Shown: one piece after another, positions 1-8,335 of the stretch
How positions within the stretch are numbered: position 1 is the stretch's first letter
How the letters are laid out: each line of letters starts with the position of its first letter
Origin: Acanthaster planci
Taxonomy: Eukaryota; Echinodermata; Asteroidea; Valvatida; Acanthasteridae
Assembly (NCBI RefSeq): GCF_001949145.1
Contig: NW_019091715.1
Coordinates: 30,328 to 44,665 of the forward strand
DNA length: 14,338 nt
Direction: 5' to 3'
Translations under genes and position numbers: made by a program
The notes under the pieces: model-generated
Databases searched by the model: none
The model's input: only the letters and a program-made list of their open reading frames with translations
Told to the model about the DNA's origin: nothing

Positions 1-371
1 GGTCATAAAGCTTATAGAGCAACTTCAAAAATCCCATTTCTGTCATTGTCAAAGTAGGCCTTCCATTATTACAAGTCTCACACATTCTGAATCCGCTCGT
101 TGCAACCACGTTCTTTGGTTGAATTAATAGATCGAATAAAAATCCTCCTGTACAGCGTATGTACTTTACAAGTGTAATCATAAATTTTGATTGAACAGAT
201 CCATCGTCATTTCTGTTCATGTATCTACATCTAGTTTTTCTGTTTCTTTTCTTGTTCCTTTTGGCTGTTGTTAAAGTCTCACACATGACGCAACTTTTAA
301 CTTTTACAAGTGAAGTTAAGGTACGGTACATGTACCTGCCCTGGCGGTGCATTCTGTCAGATATATGCAGT

Positions 372-431
372 GTGGGTGAAGTGGCCCGTGGGTGAAGTGG
401 TTGTGGGCGAAGTGGAAAATGGGCGAAGTGA
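372..431 (+). repeat. Minisatellite, four units of about 16 bp
   Basis: The motif gtgggYgaagtgg appears four times, starting near 372, 388, 403 and 419, with spacings of 16, 15 and 16 bases. The first two units carry a T and the last two a C at the variable position. The last unit begins atggg instead of gtggg. This is a short tandem array with no evident function. Confidence 0.8.
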
Positions 432-630
432 CCGACACCCCCTAGCTCTACTGAGTGGAGCGTTAGTAGGCCCTATTCCTCTTTTTGGAATTTGGACAGG
501 ATAGTTATACTAAGGCTCCACGACATTACATAAGACCTATAGGCCTAGTAAAGGGCACAATTGCAGAATACCCCACTACTCGCCTTACCTACCTCATGGC
601 CGCGGATACGAAGTCACGCTTCCATCCACA

Positions 631-743
631 AGGCCCACTTCATATCCCCGTAGCCACTCCCCGGGACTCACGCTAGTTTAAAAATCTTTTGCCTTCCTCA
701 TTTACTTTGCATTGCAGGACGCATGAGGCCCACTTCGTATCCC
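631..743 (+). repeat. Pair of direct 18-mers
   Basis: The sequence aggcccacttcRtatccc occurs at 631-648 and again at 726-743, identical except for one A/G difference. It also contains the complement of the gaagtgg core of the minisatellite at 372-431, so all three may derive from one older repeat. That link is inference. Confidence 0.6.
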
Positions 744-1000
744 TGGAAATTGTACTCTTCCCTGAGCGAGTTTTATGATAATTCAAGTGAGTGCTTCATT
801 CTCAAGAATGACTTCAATACTATACTCAACACATACCTCATTGTACCTTAAAGCTTGTCGCAGCAAGGATAACTTGACTACGTAGCCATGGATTTTTAGG
901 GGGGTGTTTTCACGTGGTGCGGTGTTCTGCAATTACTCCTAGTAAAATGACAACAGTTCTCAAAAATTCCAAAAACTCATCCAAAATACCTTTTCCACCA

Positions 1001-1320
1001 CCTACTGGCTTTCTTAAATGCCAAAGGCAACACTGTTTTAGTAACTTAGCAATATTCGATCATCATCAAAGTTACTCCAAGCCTTCCCCATAAAGTGAAG
1101 ATAATACATAAATATTTATGTCATGATGACATCATCAAGTGATTTATTATTAAATTTTTAATATTAAAATATTCCATTGAATATGATTGGGTATGGTATT
1201 CTTGAAATCATCTACTGATGTAGTCACTGCCAACATCGTATTTTGTCCAATACCAATATATCGTTTTTTTATAATGGACATTATCAAAATGTGAACTTTT
1301 ATTAATTTTGCATGGATTCT
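1001..1320 (+). repeat. Degraded fragment of the D and C repeat modules
   Basis: Bases 1058-1075 (gatcatcatcaaagttac) match 3243-3260 exactly, and 1205-1220 (aaatcatctactgatg) match 10753-10768 exactly. These lie in module D and module C respectively. A tgtcatgatgacatcatcaa stretch near 1120 is another shared signature. The fragment is too diverged for exact borders. It appears to be the left edge of the first plus-strand copy of the mosaic. Confidence 0.6.
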
Positions 1321-1779
1321 ACTTTTTCCTTGATTTAAAAAGGGGCGTGACACCTGATCTGCGTGGGGACGTATTAAGTCCTGAACCCCAAACAGGATGG
1401 GTGATGAAGTCAATGACAACACCAGACCCTTAACTTGCAGATCCCACATGGCGTCATTTGCTGATGAATGTGGGGTGGTGTCCGCGTGTATATCACAGTG
1501 ACACAGTACTACATATACATGTATGTAGTAGTCGCAGTTATCACAAGTAAAATTCAGTTTTGCGCCAAAATGTCCAGGATAGTACAATGAATGTCATCTA
1601 TAGTGGTCCTACAATCACTTTCTTAAATTTTGTACACAGAAAATCTGAAATGTGCAATTAATTATTGTTATGTTGGATATCATTAAAGAAATTTTTTTAA
1701 AGAGTGGTAATGCATATTTATGATTATGCAAATAAGGGGAAATTTGCAGACTGATGTCAACGGAGAATACACTCTTGCA
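1321..1779. other. No gene; short hairpin only
   Basis: No gene is recognised. A minus-strand open frame covers 1150-1587, but it begins at a TTG codon, has no visible domain and overlaps repeat DNA, so I do not call it. There is a 9-bp inverted repeat, TACTACATA (1507-1515) and TATGTAGTA (1522-1530), around a six-base loop. The rest is AT-rich sequence. Confidence 0.55.
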
Positions 1780-2300
1780 GATCCTACAGTGTATATCTCC
1801 TGAAGTACATATCTGATTGAGTTCAAATCTTGCTGATATCTTGAAAACAGAGGGCTTTAGAGGAGTTTTGACCTCGTGTGATGATGACGTCATCAGGGGA
1901 CACGTCACGTGACATTAAAGGTGTACCTTTCAAGGCCCTATATCTCCTGAAGTACTGTAGATTTCCGATCGGGTTCAAATCTTGCAAATATCTTGAGAAG
2001 GGGGTGCTTTAGGCAAATATTGACATTATGTGATGATGACGTCATCAGGAGACACGTCACGTGACATTAAATGTGCACTCTTTAAGGCCCTATATCTCAT
2101 GAAGTAAATGTCCGATCAGGTTCTAATCTTGCAGATATCTTGAAAAAGGAGTGTTCTAGGGCGTCATTATCACATGGACCTCATGTGATAATGACGTCAT
2201 CAGGAAACAAGTCATGTGATACTAAAGGTGCATTCTTTAAAGCCCTATATCTCCTGAAGTACATGTTCTATCTGGTTGAAACTTTGCAGATAACTTATCT
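1780..2300 (+). repeat. Module A tandem array 1 (about 147-156 bp units)
   Basis: The signature tatatctcctgaagt recurs near 1792, 1939, 2091 and 2246, and the linked signature tcYgatYgRgttcaaatctt recurs near 1812, 1964, 2111 and 2267. This gives roughly three and a half units with spacings of 147-156 bases. Each full unit then carries a GATGACGTCATC-type palindrome and a TCACGTGA or TCATGTGA palindrome followed by a variant of acattaaaggtgca. Exact TGACGTCA octamers lie at 1885, 2037 and 2192, and exact TCACGTGA octamers at 1905 and 2057. The spacing is loose and there is no separate unique spacer, so this is satellite-like DNA and not a CRISPR array. Confidence 0.9.
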
Positions 2301-3360
2301 TATATGATATCTTCATCAAACTTGCACCAATGAAGGACCCTTAGGCATAGATGGTCCCAAAAGAATGACGTCTTGATGACATCATCAAGTGATTTATTAT
2401 TGATTTTTTTAATGTTTATTTCAGCCCATTGACTTTGTACACATTTTCAAGGCACAATTTTGGTAACTTGGCGATCTCCAATTGTCATCAAAGTTTCCAC
2501 TGGCACACACCCTGATGCAAGATGAATACTTGTACCAAATTTATGACATTGTGGTGATGTCATCACCTTATTTGATATTGATTTTTGGATACTTAATTTT
2601 TCCCCATAGGTTTTGTACACGTTTTTTCAACAGCCAGACTTCGGGACTCCGGTCAGTCTAACAGATTTTGTGTTTGTGCACACTTGTACTCCACCATGTA
2701 AAGAGGGTCCCAGAACAAAATCGTCGTAATGACATCACCAGGGGTCACGTGACATGAGATTAAATGTGCAGTATTTTTCCATAGGGATTGTACACTGGTT
2801 TTTACTATGCACTATTATTGATCTGAATAACTGTGGGGTTCTCAACTTCAGCCGAGGATTACTATGAGAACTAAAAAGAAATTGGTTTATTTTTGCTTTC
2901 CATTTGATTACAAATATACCCAAGAATCTAAATATGAAGTAATATTTTGAAAAAATATTTCAACCTTAGATGCGAATCACGTGACATTCAGTTAAAGGTG
3001 CATGCGTTTTTTAGCCCATTGACTTTGTACATGTTTTCAAACCGCCATTTAGGTAATTTTGTGATATTTGATCGTTATCAAAGTGATTAACAACAAAGAC
3101 CCTGATACAAGAATTATTGTAAATACATGTAAATGATGTCATGATGACATCATCATATTATTTAGCATCGATTTTTGGGTATTAAAGCCCATTGACTTTG
3201 TACATGTTTTCAAGCCACAAGTTCGGTAACTTTGAGACGTTTGATCATCATCAAAGTTACAGCCAACCAAGACCTTGATAAAAATGTTGGCCTTAATTCA
3301 TAATGTCATGATGAAGTCGTCAACTATTTTTGATTTAGATTTCATTTTTCACTATATATT
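2301..3360 (+). repeat. Module D sequences, plus orientation, diverged
   Basis: The 16-mer cccattgactttgtac occurs at 2425-2440, 3015-3030 and 3188-3203. Between and after these copies come blocks also found in the minus-strand units at 8336-9364: a gatcatcatcaaagtta-like stretch, aagaccctgataca, tgatgtcatgatgacatcatca, and a segment (about 2835-3000) that matches the reverse complement of 9126-9345. TCACGTGA occurs at 2745 and 2977. The start of the region (about 2305-2425) also resembles 3655-3735 and 10368-10490. It is non-coding repeat DNA with internal insertions; borders are approximate. Confidence 0.8.
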
Positions 3361-3575
3361 TTGTAGATTTTGTTTAAGAGGTACGTGTAGTGTTTGGCAC
3401 TACGTGTAGTGTGTGGTTGTTTTAACTGTCAAACATCTAGTTTTAATTAATTTTTTTTATATTTTATTTTTCCCCATTTAACAACTTGAAATCCGAAACT
3501 AGCTACATGTACCTCTAGTTATTAGCTTCTTTGCAAGTTGCGAAAAAGGAACTACTTCTGTTCTTTTTTTCCCCC
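3361..3575. other. No gene; short direct repeat
   Basis: An 11-mer, tacgtgtagtg, occurs twice at 3382-3392 and 3401-3411, and a TACATGTA palindrome lies at 3504-3511. I see no coding region and no clear match to the other repeat copies. Confidence 0.5.
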
Positions 3576-4697
3576 GACTTCTTCTGACCCAAATCCCCCT
3601 TGGTTTGTACATGTTTCTTCCACCATCGACTTTAATCCCTTAGCAACTTTGGATCTTCATCAAACTTACATCAATGAAGGACCCTTATGTACAGATGGTC
3701 CTCAAGTGATTTATTTTTGATTTTTTAATATTTATTTCAACCCATTGACTTCGTAGACTTTTTTGTTGTACCATTTGGGAATAATTTAGCTATCGTTGAT
3801 CATCATCAAAGTTTCACCAAGCACAGAAGAGGCAAAGATATTATTTCTTTTTAAATTTAGAATATTTAAATATTATACATGTATTTAAAAATCCATATAA
3901 AATTAAGGCTGACCTCCCGTAACATTCTGTTTGCAATAGTGGGCAAATTTGGTCGTTAATTCGTCTATTTATTTCAACCCATTGACTTTGTACACGTGAC
4001 CCACCCTTCCAGTTGAAAGCGGAAGTGGCCTTATTGTTTAAAAGTGATAATAGATATTGACGTGTTTTCAAAGGTGTTAGTCTCTTGGGGTATTGTGCTC
4101 TTCAAAACATCCACTGATGATGTCACGCAATTGTCCAGCGCCCTCTACTGACAGGTTGAATATTCTCAAAAATGAATTTTGAATAGGTGTCTGTGGCAAA
4201 GGTTTTTGGAATCACCTGAAAATTGGTGAATATGATGATATTTACCCATTTAACACGTCCGAAGTTTGAGGCTGATGACGTCATCAGACGGGAAGTTTCA
4301 ATAAAAAGTCCTGTTATTCTTCAAAATTTGGTAAAAAATCAACCGTGAGAGGTATAAGCATGAAATGCCCATTAGATGATACCGGTAGCTAAAACACTGG
4401 AGTTCGTTGCACCAAGTGCATAATTGGCTCACCTGTTCACACACGAGGTGCCGACTACAAAAACACACCTATCAAAAATCCCATTTGTATTGTGCACTGT
4501 GTATTGGCTTCTCTGCGAGTGAGCACATTATGCCTGCCTCATAACAAAGAAGTCGCACAGTGCGTGGGAGCACACTTGGGGCTGTGAAAAAAGCATGTGG
4601 CGCTGAAGTCATTTGTATATACCAGATGTCCAAAATGTCATTTCAACATATGGCGCTGATTTGTATGGAACGCCAAAAGCGCAAAATAGTTTAAATC
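3576..4697 (+). repeat. Module C block, copy 1
   Basis: This block aligns along nearly its whole length with 10289-11339. Shared landmarks in the same order include gacttcttct, tttcttccaccatc, ttagcaactttggatcttca, cccattgactttgtac (here at 3978), aaaaatccatataaaattaa, tcacctcccg-like and attctgtttg, the gacaggtt stretch, a GATGACGTCATC-type palindrome (here a perfect 16-bp palindrome at 4272-4287), and gtatggaaYgccaaaag near the end. Relative to copy 2 it has about 100 extra bases near 3745-3840. Both copies are followed by module A sequence. No protein is recognised. It could be a diverged non-autonomous transposable element or an old segmental duplication. Confidence 0.85.
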
Positions 4698-4742
4698 AAA
4701 TAAAACCAATTCAGTATTTTTTTTCTCGATGAACACACCGTC

Positions 4743-4930
4743 TACTTGTACTTTACATATCCAATTGGTTGCAACCTTACAGGCAGCTATGGAGGGGTGT
4801 GTTATAGACGATCATTAACCTTACGTGCATGTATAGGAATGACATCAAGACATGACAAATAACCTGACATTAAAGATGCACTCTTTAAAACATATCTCGT
4901 GAAGTACATGTCCAATTGCCTGCAAAAATA
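4743..4930 (+). repeat. Partial module A sequence after block C copy 1
   Basis: Bases near 4743-4793 resemble 11383-11434, the start of module A array 2. Bases near 4866-4920 contain cctgacattaaagatgcact and atctcgtgaagtacatgtcc, which are module A signatures. The CRE and E-box palindromes are lost here. The same C-then-A order as in the second copy shows that these modules were duplicated as a unit. Confidence 0.7.
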
Positions 4931-6029
4931 TTTTTAGCGTTTGGCCGCGTGCTTCTGCATCCCTGCTGTTCTGCACGGGAATCCATTCGCCCGCTGTGGA
5001 ATGGGATAAATAATCCACGGCCAGAGACACTGGAACGGGGCATTATATTCTCCATTGTTATTTAAATTGGTTGTACCGCTTCAAGCAGAACGCTAAATGC
5101 TACAGGAGTATCCGAAGAATGTCGAGAATTGCAAACAAATCACTGAAGTACACGTATATACATGTATGTTTCCATTGGACAATATCAGTTGTGGCAATGG
5201 AAACGTATTTTTCATTCACTGTTCCGCGCATAGTAGAGTGTATTTGTCTTGAATTTTTCACTGTTATTGCATTCACCAAAAACATTCCTACAGAATATCA
5301 GAACTCAAAGGTGGGTTCTTCGATTGTAACCACCTACAAAGATCGCAACAACTGACATTGTGAAGACTATTCCATCAATCAGTTTTTGCAGTACTCTCCA
5401 TTTATTCCTCGACATTGACTTTATTGATTAACCTTCCACAACTTCGGAAATCTTTTCTGAGTCAACATAATAGAAGGAGTGTATAAAACAAAAATGCTGT
5501 TTTTTTTGTTAATACAGTAAAGTCTCGTTAAGTCGAAGCTCGGGAATGAATGAAAAGTTCGAGTTATCCTTCGTTGGAGTTATCGAAGGTTACACGCTTC
5601 AGTGCAGATGCAACCTTACTGGCTCTACAGCAGTTGGCCTGCAAGCTGAGTCGAACACATGGATTTTAGGCTATCCCTACTGTGCAAGTTTTCCTCAAAC
5701 ATCATCTTTAATCATGTTTTTTATGTGGTACATTAATAAACACCTGTGTCTGCGTCTTGAGAATTCATTCATTTGCTTTGCTTGATTGGGCTGTTACCGC
5801 ATAACGCAGCGCACGTGCCAGTCGGACAGGGTTTCCGTGCTGGGTCATGTTATACATGTACAAAATGTAATTCCTTTTTGAGTGCTTGAGGGTGCATCAT
5901 TCGTCCCTGATTTATTTTACAAAATAATACAGTTTCATGGAATACAGCTGAGTTGCCAAAATTTTGGCTATACTGGCTAAATATCTGTGTAGAAAGTCAA
6001 TTTGAAATAAAAACCAAATCATAATAAAT
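4931..6029. other. Non-repeat interval without a recognised gene
   Basis: No domain-bearing open frame is visible. A locally GC-richer patch spans about 4935-5045. An open frame from a true ATG at 5546 runs 79 codons to 5785, but it shows nothing recognisable and begins inside a possible transposon end (5513-5595). TACATGTA palindromes lie at 5159 and 5853. This is the largest part of the central window not explained by the A, D and C modules. Confidence 0.5.
5513..5595 (+). mobile_element. Possible solitary pogo/Tigger-like terminus
   Basis: TA (5513-5514) is followed by CAGTAAAGTCTCGTTAAG, then by short phrases of the form gtcgaagctcg, gttcgagttatcc and gagttatcgaagg. Pogo/Tigger elements duplicate TA, and many as I recall begin CAGT and carry repeated cgtta and tcgaa phrases near their ends. 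I did not find a matching inverted end or a transposase, so this is either one leftover end or chance. It is a pattern-based inference only. Confidence 0.3.
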
Positions 6030-6480
6030 TCATTGATGTCATCATGACATCATTTTAACTATCATATCCCCATTTGAGTCCATCCTTGATGCAACTATAA
6101 TGAAAAAAGAGCAATATCTTTTAGACGTTGCACATTCCATCCTGATCAGACCTGTATGCAATGAATAACTCTTGATGGCACGTGACCTGTCACATGGTGT
6201 CATCATCACATTAGAGCAATATTGCTTTAAAATACTTCGTTTTCCAGTTACATGCAAAGTTACAACACAATTGGACATGTACTTCATAAGATAAAGAACT
6301 TTAAGGATGGTACCTTTCATCACCATCATCAGGTCAACAGTCCTCTAAAACACTTCGTCCTGAAGTTACATGTATATGCAAGGTTTCAACCCCCATTGCA
6401 TTGTATTTAAAGAGAAACGGGCCATTAAAGAGTGTACCTTTGAAGTCATGTGACTTGTCAAAAATCTATAACAAATAAAC
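6030..6480 (-). repeat. Module A units in minus orientation
   Basis: Read on the complementary strand, this stretch gives gggttgaaaccttgca-like and cttcaggacgaag-like phrases, gtgacctgtcacatgg-type remnants and tgatgtcatgatgaca palindromes in the module A order. There are about two to three diverged units. A minus-strand open frame (6042-6329, starting at a true ATG) translates the same repeat into a peptide resembling that read from 11470-11841, which confirms the repeat relationship. The intact CRE and E-box octamers have decayed here, mostly through CG to TG or CA changes. Confidence 0.75.
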
Positions 6481-6621
6481 TAATGACATCATCATTGATA
6501 TAAAAATACCTACATCATGTGTTAGCTTGGGTCAATTCTTGATGCTACTGAAATAAAGATCGAACTTCATTAAGTGACTAATATCGTTCCTTGAAATCTG
6601 TGTGCAAAGTCAATGGACGTA
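6481..6621 (-). repeat. Left remnant of the D unit interrupted by the Tc1 element
   Basis: The bases just left of the transposon (6602-6621) read gtgcaaagtcaatggacgta. This matches the end of the next D unit (8725-8745) with few differences and is the complement of the cccattgactttgtac signature. The unit resumes to the right of the transposon at 8334. The sequence further left is too diverged to align by eye. Confidence 0.7.
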
Positions 6622-6648
6622 CACTGCCCCGCAAAAGATATAGCACAT
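6622..6648 (+). repeat. Left terminal inverted repeat of the Tc1-like element
   Basis: It begins CACTGCCCCGCAAAAGATAT and continues to 6648. It pairs with the complement of 8307-8333, with a single mismatch at position 21 of the repeat. The preceding TA is the target duplication. Confidence 0.95.
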
Positions 6649-7033
6649 CTCGGTAGTATTTTTCAGTTGCTGATTTTTCCATAAAATATCTCAGTTTGTC
6701 AATAAATTGACCAACCTGTGTCTTGTGTCATTATTTTAATCAAGTAAATCCATATATCGAGGGGTCCATGTTGGTCCTATGGTTCCATTTAAGAACGATG
6801 TCGCGACAGCAATTCACGGCCGTGTAAAATCGCCATATTGAAAGACTTCATTAGATATTCATGAAGCTCATTAATATATTATAGTAACATTTAAACCAAT
6901 GGCAACAAACTTTTCACAGGGGAAAATGCATTTTCTGAATATTTATGAAGTAAAAGTTGACCCCTATTGAAGGCTATAGAGGGGGGCTATTTTGCATATG
7001 AATCCTTTCACTCAAATCTCAGAGCCGAACACA

Positions 7034-8130
7034 ATGGCCATGAAAACGCCCCGACTGACCACCAAAAAGGCACAATTGAAACTTGGCCTGAGGAAGGAAT
7101 TTCGAAACGAGAGATAGCCAGGCGTCTTGGCATCAATGACAACACCGTCAGGACTAATTTAAAGAAGCTGGTGGAAAGAGGATCCATGGCAAGTCTCTCC
7201 AAATCTGGCCGTCCAAGGTCCACCAGTGCGCAGGATGCCCAATTCCTGGTGCGGACATGCTGCCGAAACCGTTTCCTTACTGCCGCAAGCTGCGAATGGA
7301 ACTCGCCCAGACTGGTGTCGACGTCCATCACTCCACCGTGTCTCGTCGCCTAGCGATAGCTGGCTTGAATGGTCGGGTAGCAAGGCACAAGCCCCGCCTT
7401 TCAGCTACCCACAAAGCAAGGCGTCTAGCCTGGGCTCGAGAGCATCTGGCATGGACGGCTGATGACTGGAGCCGCGTTCTTTGGAGTGATGAGTCGCGGT
7501 TCCAGCTGTATTAATCAGACGATCGTGTTTATGTCAGAAGGCTGGTGAGGGAGGAGTTTTCTGAGAACTACATGTATGTGGTTCCGTCAGTATTAAAGCA
7601 TGGAGGATCTGGCATCATGGTTTGGGGCTGTATGAGCTCTGCAGGCACCAGTGCGCTGACACAGGTCGCGGAGAATATCAACGCTATATCCACGACCACA
7701 TGCTGCCTTCTGCCCACAGTTTGATCGGACTTGACTTCCTGTTTCAGCATGACAATGCCCCCCACACACACACACTGCAAGAATTACACAGGAATTCTTT
7801 GCCGATCCAACCCCCCGATTTCATCACTGAAATGGGGGGCAGTAGGCAGTTTGAGGTGATGGAGTGGCCAGCCCAGAGTCCTGACCTTTGGAAGGAGCTC
7901 GAATTGTGACTGAAAGTAAGGAGGAGCTGTTCCAAACTCTCCAGCGGATTTGGGATGGAATGGACTGCCATTTCATCACCAATCTCTTGGCTTCAATGCC
8001 AAGAAGGTGTCAAAGCGTTATCGATGCTCGTGGAGGTTTTACACGCTACAATAAAAGTGATCCAGGTCCTTCGTGTTTAATGGCGTGCCATGGGTGCCGC
8101 CATCTTGGATTTCGCCACGTTCCCCATTGA
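7034..8130 (+). pseudogene. Tc1/mariner transposase pseudogene
   Basis: Tc1 transposases bind their terminal repeats through an N-terminal bipartite helix-turn-helix and cut and join DNA with a DDE/D catalytic triad. Here the N terminus starts at ATG 7034 (MAMKTPRLTTKK). It shifts frame near 7067 into a helix-turn-helix segment (ISKREIARRLGINDNTVRTN) followed by a GRPR motif (7207-7218). It shifts again near 7287 into the frame holding VLWSDESRFQLY, whose first catalytic Asp is codon 7488-7490. A TAA at 7512-7514 follows eight codons later. A third shift near 7680 leads to FQHDNAPH (second Asp at 7751-7753) and EWPAQSPDL, and a fourth near 7905 to ITNLLASMPRRCQ and a C-terminal RGGFTRY. The NPIEN motif that carries the third acidic residue is absent: SPDL joins directly to WKEL. 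About 14 extra residues lie between HDNAPH and EWPAQSPDL compared with the usual spacing. It is clearly non-functional. Confidence 0.95.
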
Positions 8131-8306
8131 CTTTGTACTCACAGTTAAGTTCATTTTTTATCATTTAATAACATTTAAACATAAATATGCAATATCAGTG
8201 ACAATTTTATTGAAGCATACACATCAATAAACATTTCTATAACGCTTTTCTTTAATGTTTTAAATATTACATGAGAGCAACAACGGAATATAATGTTCAC
8301 GTACAC

Positions 8307-8333
8307 ATGTGCAATATCTTTTGCGGGGCAGTG
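8307..8333 (-). repeat. Right terminal inverted repeat of the Tc1-like element
   Basis: It ends in atatcttttgcggggcagtg and is followed by TA at 8334-8335. Its complement matches 6622-6648 at 26 of 27 positions. The high match suggests recent insertion or selection on the ends relative to the damaged coding region. Confidence 0.95.
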
Positions 8334-8335
8334 TA

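Larger units (their letters stand above)
1..1000. other. Gene-free stretch, mostly unique AT-rich DNA
   Basis: I see no convincing coding region here. The two overlapping open frames between about 310 and 676 are only 63-64 codons, show no domain, and cross a minisatellite. The stretch carries that minisatellite (372-431), a duplicated 18-mer (631-648 and 726-743) and one TACATGTA palindrome (327-334). A short exon of a host gene cannot be excluded by eye. Confidence 0.6.
6622..8333 (+). mobile_element. Tc1-like DNA transposon, complete but defective (1712 bp)
   Basis: The element is bounded by 27-bp terminal inverted repeats that match at 26 of 27 positions, and it is flanked on both sides by TA (6620-6621 and 8334-8335), the target duplication expected of Tc1/mariner elements. 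It encodes one transposase pseudogene on the plus strand. About 410 bases lie between the left repeat and the first usable ATG, and about 175 between the last transposase stop and the right repeat. It is inserted in a minus-strand D unit, and an uninterrupted version of the target survives at 8725-8761. It cannot move on its own, but its ends look intact, so related transposase could in principle act on it. Confidence 0.95.

Noticed and set aside
1150-1587. 145-codon minus-strand open frame, the longest in the window
   Set aside because: It starts at TTG (not ATG), has no recognisable domain, and its 3' half overlaps a degraded repeat fragment. Length alone is not convincing in this amount of sequence.
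1780-2300. CRISPR-like regular repeats
   Set aside because: The whole ~147-bp unit is repeated with no unique spacers between short repeats, units are diverged, and the context is eukaryotic.
5546-5785. 79-codon open frame from a true ATG
   Set aside because: No domain, no similarity I recognise, and its start lies inside a possible transposon terminus.
7008-7971. Minus-strand open frames across the Tc1 transposase
   Set aside because: They are antisense shadows of the plus-strand pseudogene and carry no independent motif.
7034-8130. Introns as an explanation for the frame changes in the Tc1 transposase
   Set aside because: Homology runs through each junction with no extra sequence, and the GTAAG at about 7916-7920 falls inside conserved coding sequence. 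Indels explain the pattern better.
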